Part shown: piece by piece, positions 1 to 8,705 of the stretch
Layout: each line of letters opens with the position of its first letter
Position numbering within the stretch: the stretch's first letter is position 1
NCBI GenBank assembly: GCA_027315315.1
Contig: DAHUYG010000061.1
Location: forward strand, 1-49,375
Direction: 5' to 3'
Source: Acidimicrobiaceae bacterium
Lineage (GTDB): Bacteria > Actinomycetota > Acidimicrobiia > Acidimicrobiales > RAAP-2
DNA: 49,375 bases
Notes under the pieces: generated by a model
Databases searched by the model: none
Seen by the model: the letters and a program-made list of their open reading frames with translations, nothing else
Told to the model about the DNA's origin: nothing
Position numbers and translations under genes: made by a program

Positions 1-936
1 TCAAGGCCGCTGCCTTGGGGAAGCGCCCGGCGAAGGTCACCGCCACGTGGTCCCACTGCAAGGAGATCTCCTCTTGGGTCGCGTGGGCGAAGACCGTTCG
101 GAAGGCGGCGGCCACCATCTCGTGGTGGCCCTTGGGGACACTGGCCAGCAGATTCCGAGCGAAGTGCACCCGGCAGCGCTGGTGGGCGGCTCCTTGGAAA
201 CAGCGTCCGATGGCGTTCACCAGTCCTTGGTGCTGGTCCGAGATGACGAGTCTCACGCCGCTCAGGCCCCGGGTGCGCAAGGATCCTAAGAAGCCTCGCC
301 AGAACACCTCGTCTTCGGAGTCGCCGACGTCGAGGCCCAGGATCTCCCGGTGCCCGTCGGAGCGGACTCCGGTGGCGATGACCACGGCCTTGGAGGTCAC
401 GTGGTGGTTGTCGCGCACGTGCAGGTAGGTGGCATCCAACAAGACGTAGGGGAACTCGAAGTGGTCGAGGCGCCGGGTGCGAAAAGCCCCCACCACCTCG
501 TCGAGACCAGCACAGATGCGGCTGACCTCGGACTTCTTGATGCCGGTGCCGGTGCCGATGCCGAGGGCCCCCACCAGCTCGTCGACCGAGCGGGTCGAGA
601 TCCCGCCACATAGGCCTCCATGATCACCGCGTAGAGGGCCTGGTCTATGCGCCGACGGGGCTCGAGGATCGAGGGAAAGAAGCTGCCCTTGCGCAATTTG
701 GGGATCGCGAGCTCGACGTCGCCGGCCTTGGTCGAGACCAGCCGCACCCGGTGCCCGTTGCGCTCGGTCACCGGGCCCTCGGTGCGTTCATAGGGACCCG
801 CGCCGATCACGGTGGTGGCTTCGGACTCGATCAGCTCCTGGAAGACGTAGCGGACGGCGTCGCGGATCAGGTCCACGCCGTCGGTCGATTTGAATGCCTC
901 CAGCAGCTCAGCGCAGACAGACTGGTCAAGGGCCAT
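1..936 (-). pseudogene. IS256-family (mutator-type) transposase, frameshifted and cut by the window edge
   Basis: This is the N-terminal two thirds of a DDE transposase of the IS256/mutator class, which catalyses cut-and-paste or copy-out movement of its own element. The start ATG at 936 follows a good ribosome site (AAGGAGAG). The first frame runs to about position 606. The reading then continues without stops in another frame to the window edge, so one G (a C on the plus strand) appears to be missing near 604-607. In the second frame the family features are clear: LLDATY with the first catalytic Asp, VISDQHQGL with the second, and the HQRCRVHFARN segment typical of IS256. The catalytic Glu would lie outside the window. 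Either the copy is inactivated or the base was lost in sequencing; the perfect second frame means any decay is recent. Confidence 0.85.
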
Positions 937-1457
937 CGGGGTGCTCTCCTTGGTGCGTTCGGACAGGAACACACCGAGAATCACCCCGGTGGCACCACCT
1001 ATCGGTGGATGCCCCGGGTCAAGTCAAAGGCCCACCACTCGGAGGGACGCACACCGACTTCGGCGCGCCGCGGCCACATTCCGGCTCCTCTATTGCATCG
1101 ATGAGCTGCACCACGAGGTCTTGGTGCTCACGGTGGGATCCCGCGGCTCCGCGTATCGGCGCCGCTGATCCCTACGGGCTGAGGCCTCGCCCACGACCCC
1201 GGCGGGCGGTGTTCTCAGGGCTGCATCGCGCGCCGCAGAAACTCTTCAGGTGGGTTCAAAAGCCGGCCGACTCCCTGCGCTCTCGAGGAGGATCTGGACC
1301 GTCAGGCGCTTGAGTCGTGGGCTCTACACGCCCTACTCGACCCCGTCGGCGATGGCCACGCCCCCACGAGGGACTGCAAAATGCGCTTGTCTGCTGCAAC
1401 GATCCCATGCCAGCCGGCGTAGCCACTGTGGGGAGCGGCGGTCACCTATCCCAATCG
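937..1457. other. Gene-free stretch between the insertion sequence and the nuclease-like pair
   Basis: No credible gene is visible here; short open frames in several phases overlap one another and look like noise. The left part should contain the outer end of the IS256-type element. A small dyad, CCACCTATCGGTGG, lies near 999-1013, just upstream of the transposase, but the exact terminal repeat cannot be set because the other end of the element is outside the window. The rest (about 1030-1457) may be decayed coding sequence. Confidence 0.5.
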
Positions 1458-2402
1458 TTACGACGCAACCCTGAGGTCCGATTGGTTCGCCTGTTCCGTG
1501 ATGCCCTCGCCCCGAGCCGCAGTGCGCTGCGTGGCCGGGGGGGCCTCTGGGTGCGATGACCTGGGTGCGCGTCCGACGGCCGCGACCACCTTGTCGGCGG
1601 TGTCTCGAAGCAGCTTCTCGTCCACCCCCATAACCAGCGCTCGTCCCGATTGCGGCCACCATCCGATGACCCGATAGGGCGTCGAGCGGGTCCGATCATC
1701 GAGCACGACCGCGAGCGCCGCCAGACCGAGTTCGATCTGGACCGTCGAGGCGGGGCGTCCCGGCATCATCATGAACAAAGAGGCGGCTGTTCCACTGGTC
1801 CCGTGATCCCGCACTCGGTGCGCGGCCTCGAACCTCATGCGGAGAGCGACGTTGGGCGCGCCCGGCGCGACCACGCGGCGGTTGGCGCCGATGACGGGTT
1901 CTGTGAGGCGGCCCCACTCAAGGGAACTGACCAACTGGCTCGTCCATCCGGCCGCTTCGGCGGTGACGACCGCTCGGGCGCCCGTGGACAGGCCTGACAG
2001 CCATGCACTGAGCCCACCGGCGCGGGATCCGTTCTGCTCGTGGCCGCGCACCAATCTGGCGACCTCGTCGATCGTGGCTGCGAGTGGGGTCAGCCCAGCC
2101 CGAGCGAGACATGCCCGCGCAGCCTCGATCCCGATGGAGCGCCGGGCCGTCTGCGGCGTCCACTCGAAGGGTCGGTCCTCTTGCGGCGCCCCCCCGGTCA
2201 ACGCCCGCATTCGATAGGCGTCGATCACCAGACGGTCGGGCCCGAGACCCGCGGCGGCCGAGGCCAGCGCTTCGTTGAACGCTTGGCGCAGAGCGACCAA
2301 TGCTTCGTCGGCCCCGACGGAGTCCGGTGGGGCCACGAGGGCCTCGGTGAGCGCGGCCGCCTTCGGCAGCGCGAGGGGCGAGAGCGACGTTCCGACCATC
2401 AT
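1458..2402 (-). CDS. Unrecognised protein coupled to a PD-(D/E)XK protein; possible degenerate nuclease-fold partner
   Basis: I do not recognise this 314-residue protein as a named family. It starts at an ATG that overlaps the stop of the upstream nuclease-like gene by four bases (ATGA), so the two are translationally coupled and probably act together. The N-terminal half looks helical. The C-terminal part, from about residue 180, has the rhythm of a RecB-like nuclease fold: a strand-rich segment, then IELGLAALAVVL, then PYRVIGWWPQSGRALVMGV and a final helix. The catalytic Asp and the E/D-x-K pair expected of that fold are not evident. A pseudo-enzyme subunit is therefore one hypothesis. The tail after about residue 285 is Ala/Arg/Gln rich and probably disordered. 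The gene is last in its transcript, with no partner between it and the insertion sequence. Confidence 0.7.
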   Translation of the reverse strand: MMVGTSLSPLALPKAAALTEALVAPPDSVGADEALVALRQAFNEALASAAAGLGPDRLVIDAYRMRALTGGAPQEDRPFEWTPQTARRSIGIEAARACLARAGLTPLAATIDEVARLVRGHEQNGSRAGGLSAWLSGLSTGARAVVTAEAAGWTSQLVSSLEWGRLTEPVIGANRRVVAPGAPNVALRMRFEAAHRVRDHGTSGTAASLFMMMPGRPASTVQIELGLAALAVVLDDRTRSTPYRVIGWWPQSGRALVMGVDEKLLRDTADKVVAAVGRAPRSSHPEAPPATQRTAARGEGITEQANQSDLRVAS

Positions 2403-3229
2403 GCTCCTCCAGCCAGCTGCTCCACCGCCGAGAGCACGCTGCGCACGGTGCAGGTCAACACCTCGTCGGTCACGTCTTCGAAGTCGACCTGTCCGGTACG
2501 GGTGTAGAAGGTGGCGACGCGGAAGGGCGGCGCCCCGCTGCGGAGGGTCTCGAGCAGCGCGTAGTAGCGGAGGTCCTCCCGATCGTCCAGCCTCGGGCGT
2601 CCCGACTTCACGTCGATCACCTCGACCGAAGCCCGACCACGCGACGGTGCCCCGATCACGAGGTCCACGATCCCCACCAAGACGATGGCTCCACCGGCGA
2701 GTGGGATGGCGATCCGTTCTTGGGTGCGCGGGAGCCATGCGGGGGACAATCGTGGCCACCTGCTGAGCATGATGGCGGTCTGGGTCTCGATCTCGTCCTC
2801 GAAATCGACCCGGTCCTGTTCGCCCAGCGACTCGATGAAGCCAACCGCGTCGGCCCGTCTCGAATCGATCCGGAGGGCGTCGAGGCCGTCTTGCATCGGG
2901 TCGTCGATGTGGCCGACGGTCACGAGCTGCCGGAACAGGGCGTCCATCACCAGCCCGATGGCGATCGCGTGGGTGATCTCCTGGGGCCCTCGCCGCCGAT
3001 GCTCCGAGTGCGCCTGCCTGAGCGTCTTCTTGTCCAAGATCAGCGGATCGGCGGGGTCCAGTCCCAGCTCGGCCAGCCCGTCCTCGAGCCATTCGCGAAG
3101 CCCCCCGGCGAGCGCCGGGTCCACCACCGGCCGGCTGGCCGGATCGCCGCGTAGTGTCCGGAGCACCTCGGCCGCCCCCGGGTTGTCCTCGGCGGAGCCA
3201 GGAACGCCCACCACCAGCTGGTTTGTCAT
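2399..3229 (-). CDS. PD-(D/E)XK superfamily (RecB/Cas4-like) nuclease domain protein
   Basis: This is a 276-residue protein starting MTNQLVV. Its C-terminal half carries the PD-(D/E)XK signature of RecB-type nucleases: GIVDLVIG supplies the metal-binding Asp, VEVIDVKSG supplies the acidic-x-Lys pair, and EDLRYYALLETL resembles the following helix that in RecB/Cas4 proteins carries QxxxY. The N-terminal half is helical and acidic and has no motif I recognise. No helicase, cas or restriction-modification gene is beside it. Its stop overlaps the start of an unrecognised partner by four bases, which suggests a two-subunit complex. It is divergent from the small membrane protein and lipase genes and about 2.2 kb from an IS256-type element. 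DNA cleavage is inferred from motifs only. Confidence 0.75.
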   Translation of the reverse strand: MTNQLVVGVPGSAEDNPGAAEVLRTLRGDPASRPVVDPALAGGLREWLEDGLAELGLDPADPLILDKKTLRQAHSEHRRRGPQEITHAIAIGLVMDALFRQLVTVGHIDDPMQDGLDALRIDSRRADAVGFIESLGEQDRVDFEDEIETQTAIMLSRWPRLSPAWLPRTQERIAIPLAGGAIVLVGIVDLVIGAPSRGRASVEVIDVKSGRPRLDDREDLRYYALLETLRSGAPPFRVATFYTRTGQVDFEDVTDEVLTCTVRSVLSAVEQLAGGA

Positions 3230-3264
3230 GCCGCCACCATGACGGCTCGCTGTGACAGCCGCTC

Positions 3265-3270
3265 TAGTCT
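3265..3270 (+). promoter_or_regulatory. Putative -10 element (TAGTCT) for the small membrane protein operon
   Basis: TAGTCT ends nine bases before the ATG at 3280. This fits a near-leaderless transcript, a pattern seen at many other genes in this window. No clear -35 is seen. Confidence 0.4.
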
Positions 3271-3279
3271 TCTGGCGAG

Positions 3280-3504
3280 ATGGCTGTGAGCGGACTCCTC
3301 CTGGCCAGCGACGCCGCCTTCGGCGTCGTGTTCGGTGTCTTTGTCTTCGCGCTGCTCGTACTGGCGGTCGTCGCGATCCGTTGGGGGGTTCGAAAGGACC
3401 GTCCTGGCCGCCAGGCCTGGAAGCAGCGCCACCTGGATGCCCGGCGCAACAACGGCGCCGGGCACCTCGGCCATCCGCCGGCCGACCCCGGAGAGGGCCG
3501 ATGA
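3280..3504 (+). CDS. Small single-pass membrane protein
   Basis: This 74-residue protein has one strong hydrophobic segment (about residues 10-34) followed by a basic, hydrophilic tail rich in Arg, His and Gly. It should be a single-span membrane protein with a cytoplasmic C-terminus (positive-inside rule). The family is not recognised. Its stop overlaps the start of the patatin-like gene by four bases (ATGA), so the two are co-translated, and the small protein might anchor or regulate the lipase. Coding reality is supported by the overlap, the upstream -10 and the clean hydropathy pattern. Confidence 0.65.
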   Translation: MAVSGLLLASDAAFGVVFGVFVFALLVLAVVAIRWGVRKDRPGRQAWKQRHLDARRNNGAGHLGHPPADPGEGR

Positions 3505-4394
3505 CCGGAACTCGGCGGTTGGGCTTCGGTCGCCTGCGACAGTCCCCTGCCCGCGGGCGCCGAGCGCACAAGACGGCGTTCGTCCTGGCCGGTGGCGGAA
3601 CACGCGGTGCCGTGCAGGTCGGGATGTTGGCCGAACTGGTGCAACGCGAGATCCGCCCCGATCGCGTGTACGGCGCCTCGGTCGGTGCGGTGAATGCCGC
3701 CGCCTACGCGGGGGAACCCACGACCGACGGGATGAAACGGCTGGAGGACATCTGGGTCAATCTCCGCCCCGACGACGTCTTCCCGAAGAACCGCGTGCAC
3801 GGCCCGTGGATGTTCTTCCAACAGCGTGAGTCGGTGTACTCCAACAGCGGACTTCGAAGGGTGCTCGAGTTGGGCCTTTCCATCGACCGGATCGAGGAGA
3901 CGACGGTGCCCCTCGAGGTTGTCGCGACGTCGCTCCTGGACGGCAGCGAACGCTGGTTGTCGAGCGGACCGATCGTCGAGTCCGTCCTCGCCTCGGCCGC
4001 CATCCCCGGGATCTTCCCGACCGTCTCGATCGATGGCGAGCCGATGATCGACGGGGGCGTCGTGAACAACGTCCCGATCAGCCGGGCAATAGCACAGGGG
4101 GCCACCCGGATCTACGTGCTTCTCTGCGGCCCGGCACACCACACCCCCCAGCAGGGCAGGCGCCCGATCGAATCGGTGATCTCGGCGTTCTTCACGAGCG
4201 TGCACTCCCGGTTCGAGAGGGAGCTCGATTCGCTTCCTTCCGAGGTCGAGCTGATCGTCTTCAACGGCACCGGCCGGCTGGTCGAGGACTTCCGGGACTT
4301 CGGGTCGTCGCCGGCCATGGTCGATGCCGGTCGCAACGAGGTCCGAAGGGTGCTCGACGGATCGTCGCAGCGCCCTGGTGGAATGGGCGGATGA
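3501..4394 (+). CDS. Patatin-like phospholipase
   Basis: This is a 297-residue patatin-family acyl hydrolase that should cleave acyl esters of phospholipids using a Ser-Asp dyad. The oxyanion-hole motif GGGTRG is at residues 31-36, the nucleophile elbow GASVG at 58-62 (Ser60), and the catalytic DGG at 184-186, spaced as in bacterial patatins. About 22 basic residues precede the domain. No signal peptide is seen, so it is probably cytoplasmic or peripheral to the membrane. It is joined by four-base overlaps to a small membrane protein upstream and to the Lhr helicase downstream. The natural substrate cannot be read from the sequence. Confidence 0.9.
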   Translation: MTGTRRLGFGRLRQSPARGRRAHKTAFVLAGGGTRGAVQVGMLAELVQREIRPDRVYGASVGAVNAAAYAGEPTTDGMKRLEDIWVNLRPDDVFPKNRVHGPWMFFQQRESVYSNSGLRRVLELGLSIDRIEETTVPLEVVATSLLDGSERWLSSGPIVESVLASAAIPGIFPTVSIDGEPMIDGGVVNNVPISRAIAQGATRIYVLLCGPAHHTPQQGRRPIESVISAFFTSVHSRFERELDSLPSEVELIVFNGTGRLVEDFRDFGSSPAMVDAGRNEVRRVLDGSSQRPGGMGG

Positions 4395-7300
4395 CCCTCG
4401 ACGATGTGACGGGCGACCGGCGCCCGGGCGACGTGCTGGATCTGTTCGATCCCGTCGTCAGGTCGTGGTTCACCCGGCAGTTCCCGAATGGCCCGACCCA
4501 GCCCCAAAGGGCAGCCTGGCCGCTCATCGCGCAGGGCAAGGACGTGCTCGTAGCGTCCCCGACAGGGACCGGAAAGACCCTCACCGGCTTTCTCGTCGCG
4601 ATCGATGCCGCGTGCCGCTCGGAGGGTTCGGGGTCCGGCGCGCCCTCGGCGCCCCAGGTCGTGTACGTCTCGCCCCTGCGGGCCCTGGCGGCCGACGTCC
4701 ACCAGAACCTCCAGGTGCCCCTGGAGGGCATCCGGGCCGAAGCCGAGCTTCTCGGTCTCCCGGCTCCCAGGGTGTCGGTGGCCACCCGGACCGGCGACAC
4801 GCCACCCGCCGAGCGGCGTGCCATGCAGAAGACTCCCCCGAACCTGCTGGTCACGACCCCCGAGTCGCTCTACCTGCTGCTGACCGCAGCCTCTTCGCGG
4901 GCCCTCCTTCGTCACGTGAGGACGGTCATCGTCGACGAGGTCCACACGCTGGCCAGGGACAAGCGGGGCAGCCATCTCGCGCTCAGCCTCGAACGGCTCG
5001 CCCACCTCGTAGAGGGCGATGGCGGACGGCTCCAGCGGATCGGGCTCTCGGCGACCCAGCGGCCCCTCGAGCTCGTCGCCCGGATGCTGTGCGGCACCGG
5101 TCCCGACCGCCCGATGCCCGAGATCATCGACTGCGGCCACCAGCGCGACCTCGACGTCTCGATCGAGCTGCCCGAAGCCGAGCTCGAAGCCGTCGCCCCC
5201 GCCGGCCAATTCGGGGAGGTGCTCGATCGCATCGCCGAACTGGTCCGCGCGCACCGCACGACGCTCGTCTTCGTGAACACCCGCAAGCTGGCCGAGCGTG
5301 TCGCCCACCAGCTCGCGGAGCGGCTCGACACCGGCATCGAGGGCGAGTCCTTCGTGGTGGCGGCCCACCACGGGAGCCTGTCGGCCGAGCGAAGGCGGAT
5401 CGTCGAGGCCAGGCTGCGCGCCGGGTCGCTGAAGGCCCTGGTCGCCACCGCGTCGCTCGAGCTGGGCATCGACGTCGGCCCGGTCGAGCTCGTCTGCCAG
5501 ATCGGCTCGCCCCGATCCATCGGCACCTTCTTGCAGCGGGTGGGCCGGGCCAACCATCACCTCGAGGGGACGCCGTCGGGTCGGCTGTTCCCGCTCACCC
5601 GCGACGAGCTCGTCGAGTGCGTGGCGCTGCTATGCGCGGTGAGAAGCGGCGAGCTCGACCAGCTCCATCCCCAGGACCGGCCGCTCGATGTGCTCGCTCA
5701 GCAAATCGTCGCCGAGGTCGCCGGCGAGGAGCAGTGGGACGAGCAGGGGCTGCTCGAGCTCGTTCGTCGAGCAGCCCCCTATGGGCAGCTGACCGACGAC
5801 GAGTACCGCTCGGTCATCGAGCTCGTGTGCGAGGGGATCATGACGGGTCGAGGGCGACGCGGCGCCTACGTGCACCGCGACGGGGTCAACGGCCTGCTCC
5901 GGCCGCGGCGTGGGGCGCGCATGGCCGCCTTGATGAGCGGGGGGGCGATCCCCGAGACGGGCGACTACAAGGTGGTGCTCGACCCCGACGGGGTGACGGT
6001 CGGATCGGTGCACGAGGACTTCGCAGTCGAGGCGACGATCGGGGACATCTTCTTGCTTGGGACCCACTCCTGGCAGGTGAAGAAGGTCGAGGTCGGGACC
6101 GTTCGGGTGCACGACGCCGGCCAGCTGCCGCCGACGATCCCGTTCTGGTTGGGTGAGGCTCCCGCCCGGACGATGGAGCTCTCGGCAGAGGTGAGCCGGC
6201 TCCGCTCGGGGGTGGAGGAGCGCCTCATCGCCCGCGACGAGGAAGGGGCGAGAGCACTGGTCCGCGAGCGCGCCGGGACGAGCGGGGCGGTCGCCGATCA
6301 GGTGGTCGCCTACCTCGAAGCGGGCTTCGGGGCCCTCGGTGCGCTCCCAACCCAGCAGCGCCTGATCGTCGAGCGATTCTTCGATGACAGCGAGGGCACA
6401 CAGCTCGTCATCCACTCGCCGTTCGGTGGCGCCGTGAACCGCGCGTATGGACTCGCGCTGCGAAAGCGCTTCTGCGTCTCGTTCGACTTCGAGCTGCAGG
6501 CCTCGGCCGACGACGACACGGTCTCACTGTCGCTCGGCCCCCAGCACAGCTTCCCCTTGTCCCAGGTGCCCTCGATGCTGCCGAGCCGGCGTGCCGAGGA
6601 GGCGCTCACCCAGGCGATTCTCCCTCACCCGATGTTCGCCGCCCGCTGGCGCTGGAACCTCAACCGATCGCTCGTCGTCCCTCGGTCCCGCAACGGCCAG
6701 CGCCGACCGATCCACCTCCAGCGCATGGAGGCCGACGACCTCTTGGCAGCAACCTGGCCGGCGCTCGCCGCGTGCCAGGAGAACGCGCCGCCCGGTCCGA
6801 TTCCCGTCCCGGACCATGTGCTTGCTCGCCAGACCGTCAAGGACTGTCTGCACGAGGCGCTCGACGTCGATGGCCTGCTCGACGTGCTTCGCGGTCTCGA
6901 GTCGGGCTCCATCGAGATGAAGTTCGTCGAGTCAGTGGAGCCCTCCCCGCTCGCCCACGGGATCCTGACCGGGCGGCCCTACACGTTCCTCGACGGGGCT
7001 CCGCTCGAGGAGCGCCGGTCGCGCGCCGTGCCCATCGCCCTAGGCCTTGCGCCCAGGCCGGACTTCGCCGTCGAGCCCAGCGAGCTCGCCCCCCTCGATC
7101 CCGCTGCGGTCCGGGTAGTCCTCGAACAGTCGGCGCCCAACCCCCGGGATCCCGATGAGCTGCACGACCTGCTGCTCTCGCTGGTCGCGGCGAGGCCCGT
7201 CGAGCGGTGGCGATCGCAGTTCGACGCCCTCGTCGCGAGCGGCCGCGCGTCGGTCGTCGAGGGGTGTTGGGTGCCGACGGAGCGCCTGGCGCTCGCGGCC

Positions 7301-8677
7301 TCGCTCTCGACCGACGACGAGGCCGCCGCGGCGTGTGTCAACGGGCACCTCGAGGTCTCGGGTCCCGTCTCCCTGGAAGAGTTGGTGGCCGACGCTCCCT
7401 TCGCGGTCAGGACCGTCAGGGGCGCGCCGCTCTCGGCGGCCCGGGCCAAGACCGCCCTGGCGCGCCTCGAGGCGGCAGGCAGCGCGATCCAGCTGCCGAG
7501 CGGGGCCTGGTGCGCCCGTTACCTCCTCGTCCGCATGCACGCGGCCAGCCGGACTCGGCGCCGGAGCCGGGTGGAGCCCGCGAGCATCGCCCGGTTCGTC
7601 CAGTTCCTGGCGCGTTGGCAGCACGTGGCGCCGGGGTCCCACTACGAGGGCCGGGCCGGACTGCTCCAGGCGATCGAACAGCTGGCCGGCATCGAGGTCC
7701 CTGCGGGCGAGTGGGAGGCGCACGTCCTCCCGGCGCGGGTCGCCGGCTACCAGGCACACTGGCTCGACGAGCTGTGTCTCGCCGGGGAGGTCGCGTGGGG
7801 CCGTCTCACCCCGCGGGCCGAGGGTTCGGAATCGGCCGACGGCCAGCGCCGCGGGGCCACTACCCCCTCTCCGGCCACCCCGCTCGCGCTCGCGCCGCGG
7901 GAGGACTTGGCGTGGCTGCTGGCGGCGGTGCGGGTCGGCGACCCGGTCACCGAGCCCGCAGTCGGGGTCGCCGCCGAGGTCCTCGAGGCGCTCCGCGAGC
8001 GCGGGGCCTCGTTCCGAGCCGACCTTCCGGCCTTGACCCGGCGCATGCCCCACGAGGTCGACGAGGGACTGTGGGACCTCGTCGCCCGGGGCCTAGTGAC
8101 CGCCGACGCCTTCTCGGCGGTGCGCTCGCTGCTGCATGCCCGCCGCGGGCGGGGCGCCCCGCAGACACGCTTGCGCGCCCGGCACCTGGCCCTCGCCAGG
8201 CGCAGGACCGGCGTCGGGACCGGCACCGGGGAGGGACGGTGGTCGCTGATGCAGGCGGTCCTCGACGCCGAGGAGGGAGGCGGGGGGATCGAGGAGCTCG
8301 CCGAGGCGGTCGCCTGGCAGCTCCTGACCCGCTGGGGCGTCGTCGCATGGGAGCTCTGGTCGCGTGAGTCGTTCAAGGTTCCCTGGCGCGAGGTGATCCG
8401 GGCGCTGCGCAGGCTCGAGGCGCGCGGGCTGGCGCTGGGCGGCCGCTTCGTGGCCGGGCTTGCGGGGGAGCAGTATGCGATGCCCGAGGCCGCCGAGCTC
8501 CTGAACGACACCCGGCGCTCGGAGGACCGACACGACGAGTTGGTGGTGGTGGCGGCCGCCGATCCCCTCAACCTGACCGGCACCGTGCTCGGGGGCCGCC
8601 GGGTCCCGGCCGTCCGGAATCGGAGCGTCGCGTACCGCGGCGGCGTCGTCGTCGAGGACCACGCCACCAGCGCCTGA
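4391..8677 (+). CDS. lhr: Lhr-family ATP-dependent DNA helicase
   Basis: This is a 1428-residue superfamily 2 helicase of the large Lhr class. In characterised actinobacterial members the enzyme is a single-strand-DNA-dependent ATPase that moves 3' to 5' and unwinds RNA:DNA hybrids. Motif I SPTGTGKT is at 56-63, the DEVH box at 182-185, SAT at 220-222 and motif VI QRVGRANH at 382-389. These are followed by the winged-helix and Lhr-core region. The remaining 600 or so residues match the long C-terminal extension of full-length Lhr proteins, so this is not the short Lhr-Core form. The start ATG overlaps the stop of the patatin gene by four bases. A neighbouring nei-type glycosylase gene, common beside lhr in mycobacteria, is absent here. 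Confidence 0.93.
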   Translation: MTLDDVTGDRRPGDVLDLFDPVVRSWFTRQFPNGPTQPQRAAWPLIAQGKDVLVASPTGTGKTLTGFLVAIDAACRSEGSGSGAPSAPQVVYVSPLRALAADVHQNLQVPLEGIRAEAELLGLPAPRVSVATRTGDTPPAERRAMQKTPPNLLVTTPESLYLLLTAASSRALLRHVRTVIVDEVHTLARDKRGSHLALSLERLAHLVEGDGGRLQRIGLSATQRPLELVARMLCGTGPDRPMPEIIDCGHQRDLDVSIELPEAELEAVAPAGQFGEVLDRIAELVRAHRTTLVFVNTRKLAERVAHQLAERLDTGIEGESFVVAAHHGSLSAERRRIVEARLRAGSLKALVATASLELGIDVGPVELVCQIGSPRSIGTFLQRVGRANHHLEGTPSGRLFPLTRDELVECVALLCAVRSGELDQLHPQDRPLDVLAQQIVAEVAGEEQWDEQGLLELVRRAAPYGQLTDDEYRSVIELVCEGIMTGRGRRGAYVHRDGVNGLLRPRRGARMAALMSGGAIPETGDYKVVLDPDGVTVGSVHEDFAVEATIGDIFLLGTHSWQVKKVEVGTVRVHDAGQLPPTIPFWLGEAPARTMELSAEVSRLRSGVEERLIARDEEGARALVRERAGTSGAVADQVVAYLEAGFGALGALPTQQRLIVERFFDDSEGTQLVIHSPFGGAVNRAYGLALRKRFCVSFDFELQASADDDTVSLSLGPQHSFPLSQVPSMLPSRRAEEALTQAILPHPMFAARWRWNLNRSLVVPRSRNGQRRPIHLQRMEADDLLAATWPALAACQENAPPGPIPVPDHVLARQTVKDCLHEALDVDGLLDVLRGLESGSIEMKFVESVEPSPLAHGILTGRPYTFLDGAPLEERRSRAVPIALGLAPRPDFAVEPSELAPLDPAAVRVVLEQSAPNPRDPDELHDLLLSLVAARPVERWRSQFDALVASGRASVVEGCWVPTERLALAASLSTDDEAAAACVNGHLEVSGPVSLEELVADAPFAVRTVRGAPLSAARAKTALARLEAAGSAIQLPSGAWCARYLLVRMHAASRTRRRSRVEPASIARFVQFLARWQHVAPGSHYEGRAGLLQAIEQLAGIEVPAGEWEAHVLPARVAGYQAHWLDELCLAGEVAWGRLTPRAEGSESADGQRRGATTPSPATPLALAPREDLAWLLAAVRVGDPVTEPAVGVAAEVLEALRERGASFRADLPALTRRMPHEVDEGLWDLVARGLVTADAFSAVRSLLHARRGRGAPQTRLRARHLALARRRTGVGTGTGEGRWSLMQAVLDAEEGGGGIEELAEAVAWQLLTRWGVVAWELWSRESFKVPWREVIRALRRLEARGLALGGRFVAGLAGEQYAMPEAAELLNDTRRSEDRHDELVVVAAADPLNLTGTVLGGRRVPAVRNRSVAYRGGVVVEDHATSA

Positions 8678-8705
8678 TCCCGCTGCGCCGGGGATACTGG
8701 GTCCC

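Noticed and set aside
1022..1457. Possible decayed genes right of the IS256-type element
   Set aside because: Short frames in several phases compete, with no motif or ribosome site. Nothing specific can be supported.
1458..3229. Possible CRISPR-associated Cas4 locus
   Set aside because: No repeat-spacer array, cas1 or cas2 is visible. The motif is shared by many RecB-like nucleases, and the Cas4 iron-sulfur cysteines are not present.
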